From Salvia splendens (lineage: Eukaryota > Streptophyta > Magnoliopsida > Lamiales > Lamiaceae), in contig NC_056047.1 of assembly GCF_004379255.2 (NCBI RefSeq), positions 16,072,293-16,136,292 on the forward strand: a stretch of DNA of 64,000 bases, written 5' to 3'. Under the pieces are notes generated by a model, which worked only from the letters and a program-made list of their open reading frames with translations, searched no databases and was not told the DNA's origin. Below are positions 10,703 through 26,371 of the stretch, piece by piece. The translations under genes and the position numbers were made by a program. Position 1 is the first letter of the stretch. Every line of letters starts with the position of its first letter.

Positions 10703-13700
10703 TGTCACGACCGCCCTTACTAAGGATAGTAAAGACGGGGAAATCATGACTAGGGAAGGGACTAAGGAGCGGGGAAGAAGAAGGGGAAAACAACGAAAGA
10801 CAACATCTTAAACAAGGCTTCAAAAGAAAAGTTTTAATTGATTAAACAATTAAGCAGCGGGTTAATATCTCAAGGTAATTAATGTCATAAAGTAGTGTGA
10901 AGCAAAACGAAAGACTTTATCAAGAACGATTCGAAACAAGGCAGCGGAATAAAGGTGTCTAGAGAGTCATAGGGAGACGCCTATGTATGAAGACACGACG
11001 CATCCGGAATTTCTTAAGGCTCGACTCAACATCTGCCGCAACATCACCGCTCAACCTACACATAGGGAAAACATATGCAGGGCTGAGTACTTGATATACT
11101 CAGTGGACACACGCCAAAATATTTGATAAAAGTTATGACATCCATACCATAGTGAACTCGAGTTTTAACATTTTAGAAAAGAATATCATCGAGTATCACA
11201 AAACATTTTCGTAGACTGGCCAGTCAAAACAATCTCTCCGCTTTCTCATCAATCAAACAATCACATCCTCTTACCATAGTGCGACGAAAGTGTGGCCACA
11301 CTATTCGCCCACGAGACCGGCCGACTAGCAAGGACGGCTCCCGATCCCACCTGTGTACACAGCCTGATAGGGTTTGCGGCCCTACTCAGACCCGAATTCG
11401 TTTCACACATAGACCTATAGCCTAACGGAGCAAGCTCAAACGAACTAGGCATCAGGCAACAATCTCAACATCACACATAGCCCTATAGCCTAACGGAGCA
11501 AGCTCAAACGAACTATGCATCATGCAACAATCTCAACATCAAAACAATCATGACATGACATAACACTTTAAACCACCCTTATAACTCCAATATCACAATT
11601 TTGAAACGTAAAAGGAGTTTAGTAAAAGAAAGCCCACCTCGATTACTTACAAACACGGTTCACAACTTTATTGAAATCCTTGCTCTTCGTACCCACGTAC
11701 ACACAACAACCCTTATCAACATCATAACCACATAATACAACACAATTAGTTTTCTATGAACACATTACTCATGCATGCCCTATCGTTCCTTTCATCGTTT
11801 TCTCATATTGCCCATCCCAACGTTCACCATCATAAACGAAACGAACCCTTTGGCATACATCAACATGCAACACATAATCACATCATAGGATAAGTTCTTG
11901 CTCACACATGTATCATGTATTTCATTCAAAACTTGTCAACAAGACTATTTCAATCAAGACATGAATCTGGCAGAACAGCGCAGTCGTTTTGTAAAAATCA
12001 TTAAAAATCCATCCGATATCATTTGAAGCTAAAATGTAGTCACCACACAGTAGACACATCAAGGTTCATCCAGTTAAAAATCCACACCAAAATCACATCT
12101 TTAGGTCGGTCAAAAATAAAAACGAAACTCACTGGATGAGAATACAAATTCTGATAGGACTGCGCAGTTCAATTGAAAAATTCGTTAAAAATTCATCTTT
12201 CGTCAAAAGAGGCTGAAATTTTGACACAACACAGAAGACACTTAAAATTTCACTCAGTTAAAAATTCGTGCCAAAATAAGACCGTTTGGTTGGCCGAACA
12301 CTCGTCGTAACCTACTGTCCGAACACCACAGTTTTCATGCTCAACATTTACAAACTAGGGTTTGTCTATCATTTATCCACACATACATATTCATGCTTTC
12401 AACACATATTCCCGCTTCAAAAACGACATCACAACCATGTTCTCCTATTTACACATAGCATTCACCAATGAATCATCCGCAAACTCACACACACACATAC
12501 ATACACGCACTTTCTCATGCAAACATCCTTCCCAACCGATTAATTTTTAGAACTACGATTTCTACACTCACTATATGCATGAGGGGATCAAGAAACATGG
12601 ATTCAATGGTAAGAAGGAGAAAGATGAATCAAAGTATACCTTTCTCTTGAAAAACAATCGGTAGGAATGACGAATGATGCGATTCTTCGATGAATCTTGA
12701 ATTTCCAACTCCACAATGATGCAAGAACAAGGAATTGGTGAAGGATTGGTGGAGAAGGAGAGGAAGAGAGGGAAAAACGTGTGGGGGAGAGGGAGGAAAA
12801 GAGGCGTGTATTATGAAGATTAGGGTTAGGGCTTTTCTTTTTTTTTTATACTCAAGGATTAATTCCACACTTAAATAAAATAATTAAATTGTGGGAGAAT
12901 AATATAGAGGTCAATGAATAAATCCCACAATTTTAGCAAAATAGGCGTGTAGTATGTGGGGGAGTAATTTTCAAAAATTGCTATTTAATTAGAATAGATA
13001 TTTATTTGGTATTTACTTGGAGAGAAAGATACTCACAAAATAGGTAAAAAGATATTGAGTATCTCATAAATAAGGTAACAAAATAATTCAAGCATCTCCA
13101 AGTGGGGAAATAAAAAGGGGCGTGTACAATGGGAAAAATTAAGGAAAAAGACTTAAATCCTCAAATCAAATAGGAATAGGATTTAAATTTGGTAATTTCT
13201 TGTAGGAAAAGACTCCCACAAAATAGGTAACAAATAAATTAATCACACAAGTAATTAATAGGCATAAGGGGCAAAAATAATGAGTCTCAAAGAAGGAAAG
13301 AGTCAAATCCTAATTAAAATAGGATATGGAGAGATTTGGCAAGATATGGTAAGATTTAATTGGATTTTAATTCAAGGAAGAAGACAAACAAGATACCAAT
13401 TAAATCCACAAAATAATTCCTTCTCCTAATTACTAGGAGAAGTCGAAAATTTCAAGTGATGGACAAGGGGTCGAAAATCATGTAGAATAACATAGGGACA
13501 ATTTGGCTTGGATTTAATTTGGATAAATATCCCAAAGCAATTAATTAAATCCAAGATAGAAAGTATTATTTCCAATAAATAGGAGGGCCGAAAATTTCAA
13601 ATAAAATGGCTAGAATGATTATGCATTATCCCATTTAAGTTAATTCACACATTGGAAGCTTAATCACATTAAATCACATAACTCACAACAACTAATTTCA

Positions 13701-13831
13701 CATAATTAAGTCAAACACATAGAGACTCAATTTCCACAAAAGAAATTCTCATTCAACATCTACATTAATTAAAAAAAATAAGCCATCAAATAAAAATTAA
13801 AAAAAAAGTTACAATTTTCCGGGGTGCTACA
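10703..13831. mobile_element. solo LTR, 3,129 bp
   Basis: The segment starts TGTCACGACC and ends GGGGTGCTACA, so it has TG...CA termini. It is bracketed by a perfect 5-bp duplication CTATT (10698-10702 and 13832-13836). No second LTR, primer-binding site or gag/pol is present, so it is a solo LTR left by recombination between two LTRs. An LTR of this length is unusual for Ty1/copia and suggests a Ty3/gypsy source (for example a Tekay-like chromovirus), but the family is not proven. It lies about 300 bp after the NDPK3 stop. Confidence 0.85.
11404..11541. repeat. 68-bp tandem duplication inside the solo LTR
   Basis: Two near-identical copies start at 11404 and 11472 (CACACATAG, CCTATAGCCTAACGGAGC, CAACAATCTCAACAT). 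A second, more diverged duplication of about 170 bp covers roughly 11990-12280 in the same LTR. Confidence 0.75.
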
Positions 13832-14350
13832 CTATTCTAATTACAACCATCACATACTACTACTATTTTTTTGTGAATTCAGTTTTTTTGTTATCAACTT
13901 TAAATTTTGTAAATTGTTTTGTTTTGATTTTGCAACAACATCTCGACATTGCCATAATTTAATATTTTTTTTATATGACACTACAGTATGCCAATCAAAA
14001 TGTCATATTTTAAGTAGCAAAACAATGATGTATTAAACTAAATTAATTAAATTAATTTGTTAATCATTTCGCTTCCTATAATATGTGGTTGTTTTGGTTA
14101 ACGTCTAATAGTGCCACATAAATAAATCGTCAAGCTATGTCAACACCGAAATTGGTTACGTATGATAACATAAGTAAGTTATCATGCTAAGTCAGCGTCA
14201 AAATCTTGATTGATTGCAATATTACAGGAACAGATTTTAAAGTTAATATTCAATTATATATTTTGTCAACTTGGAGCGACGACGATAAGAGAAATCAATA
14301 TAGTAATATGTTCGACATAAACAAATACTGCACTTAATATGTTATAATAA

Positions 14351-17300
14351 TCTATACATATCTAAAAGGAAAGTTTTGGAGATATTTACATGAATGCCAT
14401 TTTACTTAAAAAATTACAATTCAATTAAAACTAATTTTTAGCAATTAATTTCTTCGTCTTTAACGACAGTCAATTAATTTCACATATAGATGTAATTTAA
14501 ACATCCTTATAACACATTTCGTCAGTAGGAATAAATGAAAAGCCAAAAGGCTCCATGAAATCATTTAGGTTATGGGAGAAAAGGAATAGAGCAAAAATAA
14601 TAAGGTGGACACGGTCAATGTGGATTAACTGATTAATTAGAAAGTAAATGAAATTGACGTTTTATAAACGTGGCTGCCTTTCCTATTTCCACCAATGAAT
14701 CAGACCATTATAAATTAATAATGGCTAATGGTTATACAAGACTTTTTGGGTTCTATAAATATGAGACTAAATTCTGACTCAAAAAATCATTAGTGGTAAA
14801 GCTATCTGTAGCAAAATACACAAAAGTGCATCTATTTGAAGATATGTTTGACATCATTTCTAGCTTATAATTCACTTCCTCATTGTCTTCCTTAGTTGCA
14901 TCAATGAATTTTGTGCAAGAAAAATAATTTATTTTCAACATGGTTCTTACTGCTTACCAATAGAAGTGTATTTATATTAATTTATTTTGAGCACTCTTCG
15001 TGTGATTAATATGTTCCTAATAATGCGATTTTTCCAGAGAAAGGACACTACAACCATGAAAATCACCCCAAATTCACCCCTCAATAATCTCCAGTCTAGC
15101 AGAACTTCATCAGTCATCAAAGTTTGGAATGTTTGTATTTTTGAAATGACTAAGTATAGAGATCAAGCAAATGTTGTTCGATTGGAATGGGTTTTCCATG
15201 ATCCCATGGTATGAGTTTGTCATTTCTTATCTTATTAGGTTTTTTAATAATTTATCTAAAACTTAGTGTTAATTTTTTTTTCCTTGCAGGAGGTTGGGAT
15301 TCAATGAACATTTTCCAGCATTTAGCGTTTAAGCCATAGACAATTCTATTGTATGAATATGTAAAAGTGCTTCAGTCAAATTTGATTTAATTCAAAATTA
15401 TTTACTTTCATGATTTTAATTATCTAATAAATATGTGTTTGTGATTTTATTCTCATTTCATTCAATTAATTTACAATTTAAAAATTTACAATGAATGAAA
15501 TAAAATAAGTGAAATAAATAATGTATTTATTCTGTAAATTTCATTGTTGTTCTTCATGTTATTTTCTTATTGTCAAAGGTAATGAATATTGATAGATTTC
15601 ACGATTGATAGATTTCATTTGTGAAATGGTCGTCGCCTTGGCACCTTTTTTGTCCTCATTTTTTAAAGAGGATCGATGATGGTTCCCCATCTACCCCCGA
15701 AGTGACTCGGACCCCCGGCCTAACAGTCGGAGGTGAAGCGTCTTACCACCGAGCTGCGCTTCGTTGTCGGGATGGGAAGGAACGAGTCAGCCAACCTTTC
15801 CCCAAGCACGGGTCCATACTAGTTAACTGAGAAAAAATAGTTTCTATTTTTTATAGTATTAAAATAGTTTCTTTGCAGTGACATGGTTGACAAGATCTAT
15901 TTTAATTATTGTGATTTGGAATTCTCATATTTCATAATTACGCTGTCATGGTCTATTTAATTTGTGAAATGGATGCTGTGATGTGTTTAATTTCAGTTGA
16001 TTCGACTTTGTTCTACTAAAATAATTGAGTTCTACCCAGCTAAGAAACTTGAAGAATTGATGGAAATTCATTCTTGCTAGGGCAACTTGAAGATTGAATT
16101 AGCTCCAACCATTTTACAAAATGTATCCAATTCCTTTTTTTTGCTATTTTTGTATAATATCTATGTTTATTATGTTGAACTATAGCACTAAGCTCAAATG
16201 AGTATGTTTTTTCTAATGTTGCAAATTTCATTTACACTATTGCTTCTTTGTTTGTGGAATAGAGAAATGGAGACAAGTACCTAATTTAGCTGGTCAACGA
16301 GTAAAGCTTGTGTAGAAAGATGTTTGTTGTCCAGAAAAAAAGCCACATAAATATTTGGCGAAGAAGATGAGAATGAAAGCTTTTTTGTTAGGTTATATCG
16401 GCTGATAAAGTTATCGAATGTTCACATATGCACAAATGCGTTAGAATTATAAATATGTATAATTGTATAATTAGTGACGGATTATATGAATAGATTCCTT
16501 CTTGGAAATATATGTAATGGTAGAGTCGTCTTTTGAGGCTATATTATAGGGATATTTTATTTTTTAAAAATAACAATTTATATATGCAATATTGGAAGCA
16601 ATTTTTAGGCCTAGATATAAGGGGCATGTATTATTTGATCATAATCTATGCTAAATTGCTAATCAACCAACAATTCTCCATCATTAATGTTAATGGAGAT
16701 TTCGTACACTTTTTGAATGGTCAATATTAATCTTGATCAATATAACAATTAGAGGATTGCCTGTAGTTTTGTAATTAGAGATTTCAACTTAGAGATTTGT
16801 ACTTTAAGTTTCCTTAGTTACATTTAATTTTAAATATAAAACAAATTAGTTATAACAAAACACTATAATTAAGAAATTCAAATTTGTTTTAGTTTTTTAT
16901 TTTTTAAACAATACACTATTATTCATGTTTGACAATTTCTATTATTTATAAATTAGTTGTGATTCACTTAAAAATTAGTAAAGTTATTATTTAAATTAAT
17001 TATTTGTTTGGTTTAATATTATAAATAACAACTATACTAATGTTAAATTATGTATAATTCAAAAGTAATAAAATATCTAATATAATAAGTTATTTGAGCC
17101 TTCGTATAGTATTGCATTCCTTCTATTACATTCCATGCACTTGTGAAACACAATTATTTGATTAGATAGAATACAAGTCTAGCTTCAACAAAACACTACT
17201 TCGACTTCAATAAATAATATCATTGGGTGAATGGATGCTTGGATGAATGCAAACAAGATTTTTTTTGTTTACCGTTCACATAGCCCTATTGTAATGCACT

Positions 17301-18123
17301 TTCTTGATATGAGCACATAAACAGGTTTATAGCCATGATTCAGGTAAAAAAACATCTACTATCAATAAGGATTATCACGTAGCCCGACCCAGTGTAAGAT
17401 ATCGAATACAGACCTAAAACCCCCAAAATTGAATAAGTGATCAACAAAGTAAAATTGAACTAGGATAGAGTGAGAATTTTATTGATATTTGGTTCATTTG
17501 TTGGTCATGATGAGTATATTTTAAAGTTAAGGATTTAGGATTTAAGTTTCAAGGTTTAAGTTTTTAGTGTATAGGGTCACTATATTGCAATGAAACGAAG
17601 CTCCACTAGGAAGTGTCTCACCAGTGCAATCTTAAATTATAGCTTTTGATAAACAATATCTTAAATCTCATTAGGAGAAGTGGTAATTATACATTCTTTA
17701 GATTTTTTTTGTTTTGTATGATGTAAATTTGCTTTATTTTTTAGTCTCACGGTTATTATATGCAACGATTAGGTGGGCCGAAAAACAACATATGCTGCCT
17801 GTGGTGGTTTTGCAGCATTCTTGGTTGTCATACAAAAGGTTTTAGAATTGATAAGGATTTTAGTTTTCAAGGATGATGTTGAAAGTTCTATCTATAATTT
17901 AATGTTTGAATATTATGTTCCAATATAGATTTGTAAATATTTTTACCTTCATATAACTTAAAATTTTATTACTCATTTTGTTCATTGTTATTATATGCTA
18001 TGATCTTTTGTTTATATTTTTCGAATAATAATATTGTTTATAGTTTTGTTTCAATCATATAGAAACTAACAATTAATGTTTTGGAAATATCTTAGTCCGT
18101 GCATAGCACTGGTGTATTACTAG
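14351..18123 (+). mobile_element. Helitron-like element, about 3.8 kb
   Basis: The left end is A|TCTATACATATCTAAAAGG (TC terminus after an A). The right end has a short hairpin (CCGTGCATAGCACTGG) followed by TGTATTACTAG|T, which fits a CTRR terminus inserted before T. These are the plant Helitron hallmarks, with no target duplication. The interior is AT-rich and decayed. I recognise no Rep/helicase. A small spliced-looking frame at 14987-15307 might be a remnant of the RPA-like gene many plant Helitrons carry, but this is weak. Confidence 0.6.
15640..15770 (-). mobile_element. tRNA-derived SINE fragment
   Basis: On the minus strand a pol III A box (AGCTCGGTGGTAAGACGC, 15755-15738) and B box (GGTCCGAGTC, 15713-15704) are spaced as in tRNA genes. 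The sequence cannot fold as a complete tRNA and continues into an unrelated tail ending in an A-rich stretch. This is the head-body structure of a plant SINE. It lies within the Helitron-like element. Confidence 0.55.
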
Positions 18124-18729
18124 TTATATTGAAAGCGTCTCTATATATTGAGATTTAGATTTTCCATGTCTCAAAATATAAAAGGAAATTCAAAGTCCAC
18201 ATATTACACATATTCGTAAATTTGCTTTTTTTTTTTCCTTTTATATCTCATTGTGTGCTGTCACGATTGATTACTTCGTCGTTGTTTAGCTTCTGCTCAA
18301 ACCCTAATTCAGCTTTTCTCCACAATTTACTTCATCAGGTAACGTATTTTTGCTTACAGTAAACAATCTGCGTCGGGATTAATCGTAATGGTTTTATATT
18401 CGGTTTTGTTTTTTGTATAGTGTGTTCTACTAATCCACGACCATATTTGGAATCGCACGATTCTGGTTAATTTATTGATGCAAAGATGCAAGCTTAGTAT
18501 CGGATTGCGATATCGTTTTATGATGCGGAATTAGGTCTTTCAGAGTTCAGACCGTTTGCCGATTGTGATATTATGAATCTTCGAACATAGAAATTAAAAA
18601 ATAGAAGTATGTGCGAGCTGAAATTTTTTTGTATAATTTGATTTATCGATAGACATTGTTGCTGTTCCTACCTATGTTTTGGGATTATCTCCCGTGTTTA
18701 ATATGCATGACCTTTCTCCCCAAACACAG

Positions 18730-21414
18730 ATGGCAGCTAAGCCCCTAACTAGTGAGGCAATCGCTCTTACAGAGAAGAAAGTGGATATGTCTTTGGGTAC
18801 GCATTTTAGTAATATGATGGTCTACAGTTTCATTGTTGCATTTGCTTAAGATTTTGTTCCATTCAATTTCAGATGACATCATCAAAATGTCGAAGACTCG
18901 TGGTATGAAGCCGAACAAACAAAGAGTCTCTGTAAGGCCCATCCTTCGACTCTTCTATTTGAGACATATATTCTCTTTTATCTTTTCTGAAATACTAAAT
19001 GGTTTCGATAACTACAGAATAAGGGTCAGAAATCATTCAACAATGCTTCCCAAGATAAAGGTTTGAAAGTCAAAAGGTTTATGGACACAAGAACTTCCCT
19101 CAGACAGGTATGCTTAATAACCATCAGAATCTACTTGTGGTATGATAGATATGTATCTATGTCTTGTGTGTTTGATATGGTAACATCTACAAGTGTTAAG
19201 AATTGTGCACTCCCCCTGCCCACACACACACACGCACACACACACATACCGGCAAAAGTTTTGATATTTAAGGATTGGTGTGGTTTACTGCCACTAAAAA
19301 TACTCTTTAACTTTCCTGGTACTATGATAATTTCTGTTCTCTTCTGACAGGGTGCTCTTGCTAAAAGGAGGTCAAACTTTCAAGGAAATCAGTTCCCTTT
19401 GGCAACTGAGGCTGCTAAAAAGGCTTCTGTTGCTCCTATTCGCAATAAAGCTTCTAATCGGTTTAGGCCATTGAATGTTAATAAATCAAGGTACACCAGT
19501 GATTTTGGACTGTATGCTTCTAAATTTTGGACTGTCAAAAAATTCTTTTAGCACATGGTGATGGGGTTAATTCCTTTTCTGTTTTGATGCAGGTAATTGA
19601 TGGCTCTTCCTGTGGCAGACTATGCCATGTCCTCCACTTGTCTATTTCCCAGAGTGCATGTGGTTGTTATCTTTCATTTAGTTGGGTGGTGGCTTCTTCT
19701 GGGCACTTTTGCTTGTGTCGTTGATATCATGGCTTTTTCAGCCTTAATGCCTTATTAATTAACCTCCTTGGATTTGGCGTTTGGGTGCATGACATGTGGG
19801 ATGGGTTAATTAAGTTTTGTTGGCTGTTTACTGCCAAAGAAATTGTGCTTTGCAGTGATATAAGTGAAGCATACGAATTTCCCTGTGGAAGTTAAGAGAA
19901 AATGGAGTTAAGCCCCCATAGACTGTTTGCTATGGTATACTAATATCATAAATTGGCTCAACTTGAAATATCTTCTACGAATTTATATTCATGTTGTTGT
20001 TGAATGGTTTATTCGGGGGTGTATGAAGTGTTATTGGAGGATCTCTGTGTTAGTTGTGGCATTCTAGACACAAAATCATCTGAAACTCTGACTTGTTAGA
20101 TGATTGCCCCAGCTATTCATGGTCTCTTTGGGTATTTGGACAAGCCTGTATGATATTAGGGGAAAATTTAAGTGGACATGTTATTGCTCATGGTCTGGGC
20201 ATCTCTTGTGTTCCACAATATTCTACAATATTCAGCATCTGCTCCATTTTCTGATGGCCACAGGAGTGAATTACTTTCTTTGTTTAACAAAGGGTTGTTT
20301 ATACATGAACCTACTTAGGCGGCACTATGGTTGGAATGAATATTTGGGGCTAGTGATGCCAACCAGCTTGCTTTGTGTGATATTTTGCCAGCTAAAGCAA
20401 TACTTGCTGCTTTCTTGGTTTTCAACATAAATAATTGGCTGAGAGAAACCCATGAAGCTTATGGCGTGTCTGGGGGTTGATCTACTGTTTCGGCCAAGGT
20501 TAATGTTTCAATGAGCCAGGGAAGACTTTTTCTTGCTCACTGAAGGAGGGGTTGTTTTCCATAAGTCTTGGCAAATACTGAATTTTTGTTGTGTATAAGT
20601 TGATAATGAGCTTCAGATATGTCCGGGTATATCTTCCTTGGTTATGAAGTACCGAATAAAATAGGAGATCCACAAGTTTGTCATGTTGCTTCTCGATCGT
20701 GGTTAACTGATCACTTAAGCTGAGGGATCTTTCTGACTTGATGCCTTGTTTCCCTGCCAGTGTTATTTTCACCTGCATCTTGGATATATATTTAATCTGT
20801 GATATAATCTTTTTGCAGGGCAGCGGCCTCAACTTTCCAGAAGAACGCTGTAGCAAGAGTTGGCTTTGTTGTGAAGGTACAGACATCCCTTCATTTAACA
20901 CTGCACCATTCTATGCTTCCATTTTCAGTCATTATAGATAACTAATTTTTCTTCTTTTGCATTGTTACGTGATTTCCTTAGAAGGCTAAGATCGGGAGAT
21001 TTTTTGTTGGTTTTGATGTAGTATGAAGTTAGGTTCTTAGGATGCTAACTATTGGATGGTAGTTAGTTTAAGTAGAAGCCATATTAAAGGTGGAAATGAT
21101 GTTGGGTATTGCTTGAGCTCATACGCTCCCTTATCCACAACCACGTGACACAACGAGCCTCTGCTGAGTTTTTGATGGTTTGTAGCCATGTTGATTAGTC
21201 GATTGTTATTATTTATGTGCAGAAACCACTACAACAATCCGCACAGCAAGCCTCTCTAGGCACCAAACAGAAGCCTCGGACCTTGGACGCGCTATTTGGT
21301 AACATGAAACAAGAAAGAATGAGGGTCTTGTCACAACAGGATAACGAGTCAAGAAGAAACGGAAGGAGCCAGCACGGAGTGCCGTGGGCGAGAGGATATA
21401 ACCAAAACTTGTAG
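18730..21414 (+). CDS. UAP56-interacting mRNA export factor (UIEF-like), 201 aa
   Basis: Six exons join in frame: 18730..18796, 18873..18931, 19018..19107, 19351..19490, 20819..20876, 21223..21414. A 5'-UTR intron (18339..18729) ends directly at the ATG. Near residue 20 the protein has VDMSLDDIIKMSK, a UAP56-binding motif like those in ALY/REF and UIF. The rest is basic and low in predicted structure (AKRRSNFQGNQ, NKASNRFRPL), with a conserved C-terminal block TLDALFGNMKQERMRVL. This matches Arabidopsis UIEF1/2, nuclear adaptors that link the DEAD-box helicase UAP56 to mRNA for export. RNA binding is inferred from the basic, Arg/Gly-containing regions. Intron 4 is 1.3 kb. The gene lies between NDPK3 and UGE, as in Arabidopsis. 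Confidence 0.85.
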
Positions 21415-22057
21415 CTCCTCCGGTTTAGATTGCTTTTGAGAAGTGTAGTTAGCTTTGCATGTTGTTGTCCCTGTCAAGCTAAACGCTCTTACTCGTTGAC
21501 TGGGATAGCTATATAAAACTATAAATATACTAAAGCAGAGCAGTCTTCTCCAAAAATATCTAAACCAGCCATTCTCATACGGAATTAATTTTTTTTTTTA
21601 TAGTAGAGTAGTTTTTATCTGCCTAGAAACGAATTGAGCACTTACAAGGAGGTGATGTTTGCAACTTTTTACAAGCGAATTTTCAAGTCCTTCGCATATT
21701 AGAAAAAAATAGAGGGGAAGAAAAATATACTTCGATATCTAACATCTTTTGTGGATTGTAAATAGAGACATTAATACCTAACTTTGGACGTTTTTCTGAA
21801 GGTTCATGTAAATCCTACTCCAAAAGATTCATGTGCACTTTTACAAAAAATTAAAAGGCTAATATCTTTAGAAAAACTAATACAGTAATAATAAATGCAA
21901 TCGTTGATTAATAAATTATGTATCTCCGCTAATTATTCTATAGTCAGTGACATATAAGTGGACCTTTTGCATTTATTTAATTACATTCTAATTAGGGATC
22001 AATAAAATTCCAGATACAGATGTAGTTAATACAAATGGTCTTTTGGTTAGGCATCAA
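21415..22057. other. 3' region of the UIEF-like gene and spacer before the tRNA
   Basis: AT-rich trailer and intergenic DNA. No further gene or element boundary was recognised. Confidence 0.5.
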
Positions 22058-22130
22058 GGGGGTGTAGCTCATATGGTAGAGCGCTCGCTTCGCATGCGAG
22101 AGGCACGGGGTTCGATTCCCCGCACCTCCA
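22058..22130 (+). tRNA. tRNA-Ala (anticodon CGC)
   Basis: A 73-base cloverleaf: acceptor GGGGGTG pairs with CACCTCC before the discriminator A. The D arm is GCTCATATGGTAGAGC. The anticodon stem CTCGC/GCGAG closes the loop TTCGCAT, with anticodon CGC. The T arm is CGGGGTTCGATTCCCCG. Both pol III internal boxes are intact, and a T-run follows at about 22137. No intron. It decodes GCG alanine codons. Confidence 0.95.
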
Positions 22131-22144
22131 CCACCTTTTTATTT

Positions 22145-22310
22145 TTTGAGGCATGTATAATTTTTTGAGGCACTTATATTATTTAAGTAATTTATTTGAG
22201 GCAACTTATATTTACTACGTAAGTTTAATTTATTTGAGGCACTTATATTTAAGTAATTTATTTGAGGCACTTATATTTAAGTAATTTATTTGAGGCCTCA
22301 TATTTGGAGT
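22145..22310. repeat. minisatellite of TTTGAGGCACTTATATTTAA units
   Basis: Five to six imperfect copies of a unit of about 28 bp (GAGGCACTTATATTTAAGTA plus ATTTATTT) lie between the tRNA gene and the UGE start, ending about 65 bases before the UGE ATG. They would occupy the UGE core promoter or leader. Confidence 0.75.
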
Positions 22311-22373
22311 ACTACTACGTAAGTTTATATTTGAAGAAATAAAATCACAGAGGGATTTACTATTCTGTTGGCG

Positions 22374-24661
<2,288 letters not shown>

Positions 24662-25762
24662 TTTCGCTACCTACCTTCTTCGTCTATTTTGCAGCTGTTA
24701 TGCATGCTCCTAAAAATGTGGTATGGTTGTTGAGTTTTCCAGTGATATTGGAATCCATGTTTCATACTCTTCTTTCTCTCTCTCTCTCTCTCGATTGTAT
24801 TCATATATTGAGTCCATTTTTCCTTGAGGACTGAGGTGTGGTTATGTCGCTTGTATTATTTCTTTGTAGTTTCAGCTTTAAGACATCTTTTCTTCTACTT
24901 CTTGGCATGACTTTCATAACTTTATTACACAAATTTATTATTAATTTAATCAAAATTGGTCACTTGATTTGTAGTTTTCGTGTGTTTGTACCAAGAAACA
25001 AATTCAACCCATCCTTTTATTTTGACAACTTGGACGAATAAAGCAAAGCCATTGTTGAAATTTCCATATGTTTCATTCTTTTTTCACTATCCTCCTCGTA
25101 TACTTCGCTCTCTCGATATTGTTGAGTGAAAAAAATTGGATATGTGTTTGTGTCCAATATCATTCTACCGATTTATTTAAATATTGGATTCAAGATGTGA
25201 ATTTGTTTCTAAAATACACTTTCCTTGACGAATATTGGGGTGAATTTATTTTTATATTTCAAATTTTGAACCCAGTAGCTACCATCACCTCACCTCACCT
25301 CACCCAATTAAAGTATATCTTTTACAAATTTTAATGAAATCATTTGTTATTTATAAATTAGTTTTATAGTTAAAAAAATTAAAGTCAAAATAGATACTCC
25401 ATGAGCAGAGGTATGAGTTATGGAGTTGTGGTGGTTTGAAAAGAAATCGAAGGAAATGATGGAAGTGAAAAATTAAAAATATTAAGTAGAGAAACGACGC
25501 CGTTTGTTTTATTAGGTTTCACGTAATATCAAATTGTCGATTGGGATGATTAATTAATGAAGTTGATTATATAATTGTGTTATTATTTAATACCGCTCAA
25601 AAGCCTGTGTAGAAGAAATCAATTCCTTAAATATTACGACTGCGACACTTCACCTCACCTCTCTCTCTCTCTCTTCATTTTCATTTCTTGATCAAGGAAG
25701 ACGGATACTAGATTCCCATATTCTCTTCCCTTCTGCTGCAAATCACAACCGCGATCTCCAAG
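24662..25762. other. UGE trailer, spacer and lipase promoter/leader
   Basis: A (TC)n tract at 24775-24793 lies in the UGE 3' region. AT-rich spacer follows. A second CT tract (25655-25672) and a likely first, untranslated exon of the lipase gene end at 25762 (CCAAG|GTGCTC). No other gene is seen. Confidence 0.5.
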
Positions 25763-26371
25763 GTGCTCTTTCTGGTTCCTACATTTTCCCTAATGCGTGC
25801 AATTTTAGCCCTAGCACAGATCTGAAATTTCCAAATTTCAGTTTCTACATCTTGTAATTCCTTTTACAATTCAATTATCAATAGCTGTGGTTGTTGATTT
25901 TGGAATCAATCCTGCCCAAGTAAACACAAATGTGATTCTCTTTTGATGTTTCATTGCTCGTAACAGAGAAAATGCAGTATGAACTCTTTGATTAGGCTAT
26001 TTTTTGTTATTCCCCATTTTCTTTGGGATGGTTTAGGTACTTTAGTTATCTGGTTTGGAATTTTCTCGAACATCTCCTTTAACGAGGCCTCATTGTTTTT
26101 ACAGTATGCTGATTGTATTTTTCTTCTGTAAATTTTAATCTTACTATTTCGCAAAAGAAAAATAGCTACTCCTCTCCTTTTGGTTGTAGTGAAGAATCAG
26201 CAAAAAGGATAAACTCTTATTCTACATTTTACCTGGTTTCATGTTGATCATCATGTGCTTGATTGAAAATATTTTAGTTTAATATGCCTCTTTGCATCAA
26301 ATAGTTTACATGTCTTGTTTGTTGCAATTCATGCAGGATTTATGAGAATATATAAGATCGTATAACGAATT

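Noticed and set aside
12820..12832. Telomere-like TTAGGGTTAGGG
   Set aside because: Fewer than two full plant-type TTTAGGG units, inside a solo LTR; chance or a telo-box-like motif, not an interstitial telomere.
14987..15307. Possible RPA-like OB-fold gene of the Helitron
   Set aside because: A short frame (VIKVWNVCIFEMTK) with plausible GT-AG junction is suggestive, but it stops within a few codons of the junction and no further domain was found.
15704..15755. tRNA gene on the minus strand
   Set aside because: A and B boxes are present but acceptor and anticodon stems do not form; better explained as a SINE head.
20104..20901. Frames of 108 and 133 codons inside the UIEF-like gene
   Set aside because: They lie in the 1.3-kb intron 4, on both strands, with no family signature.
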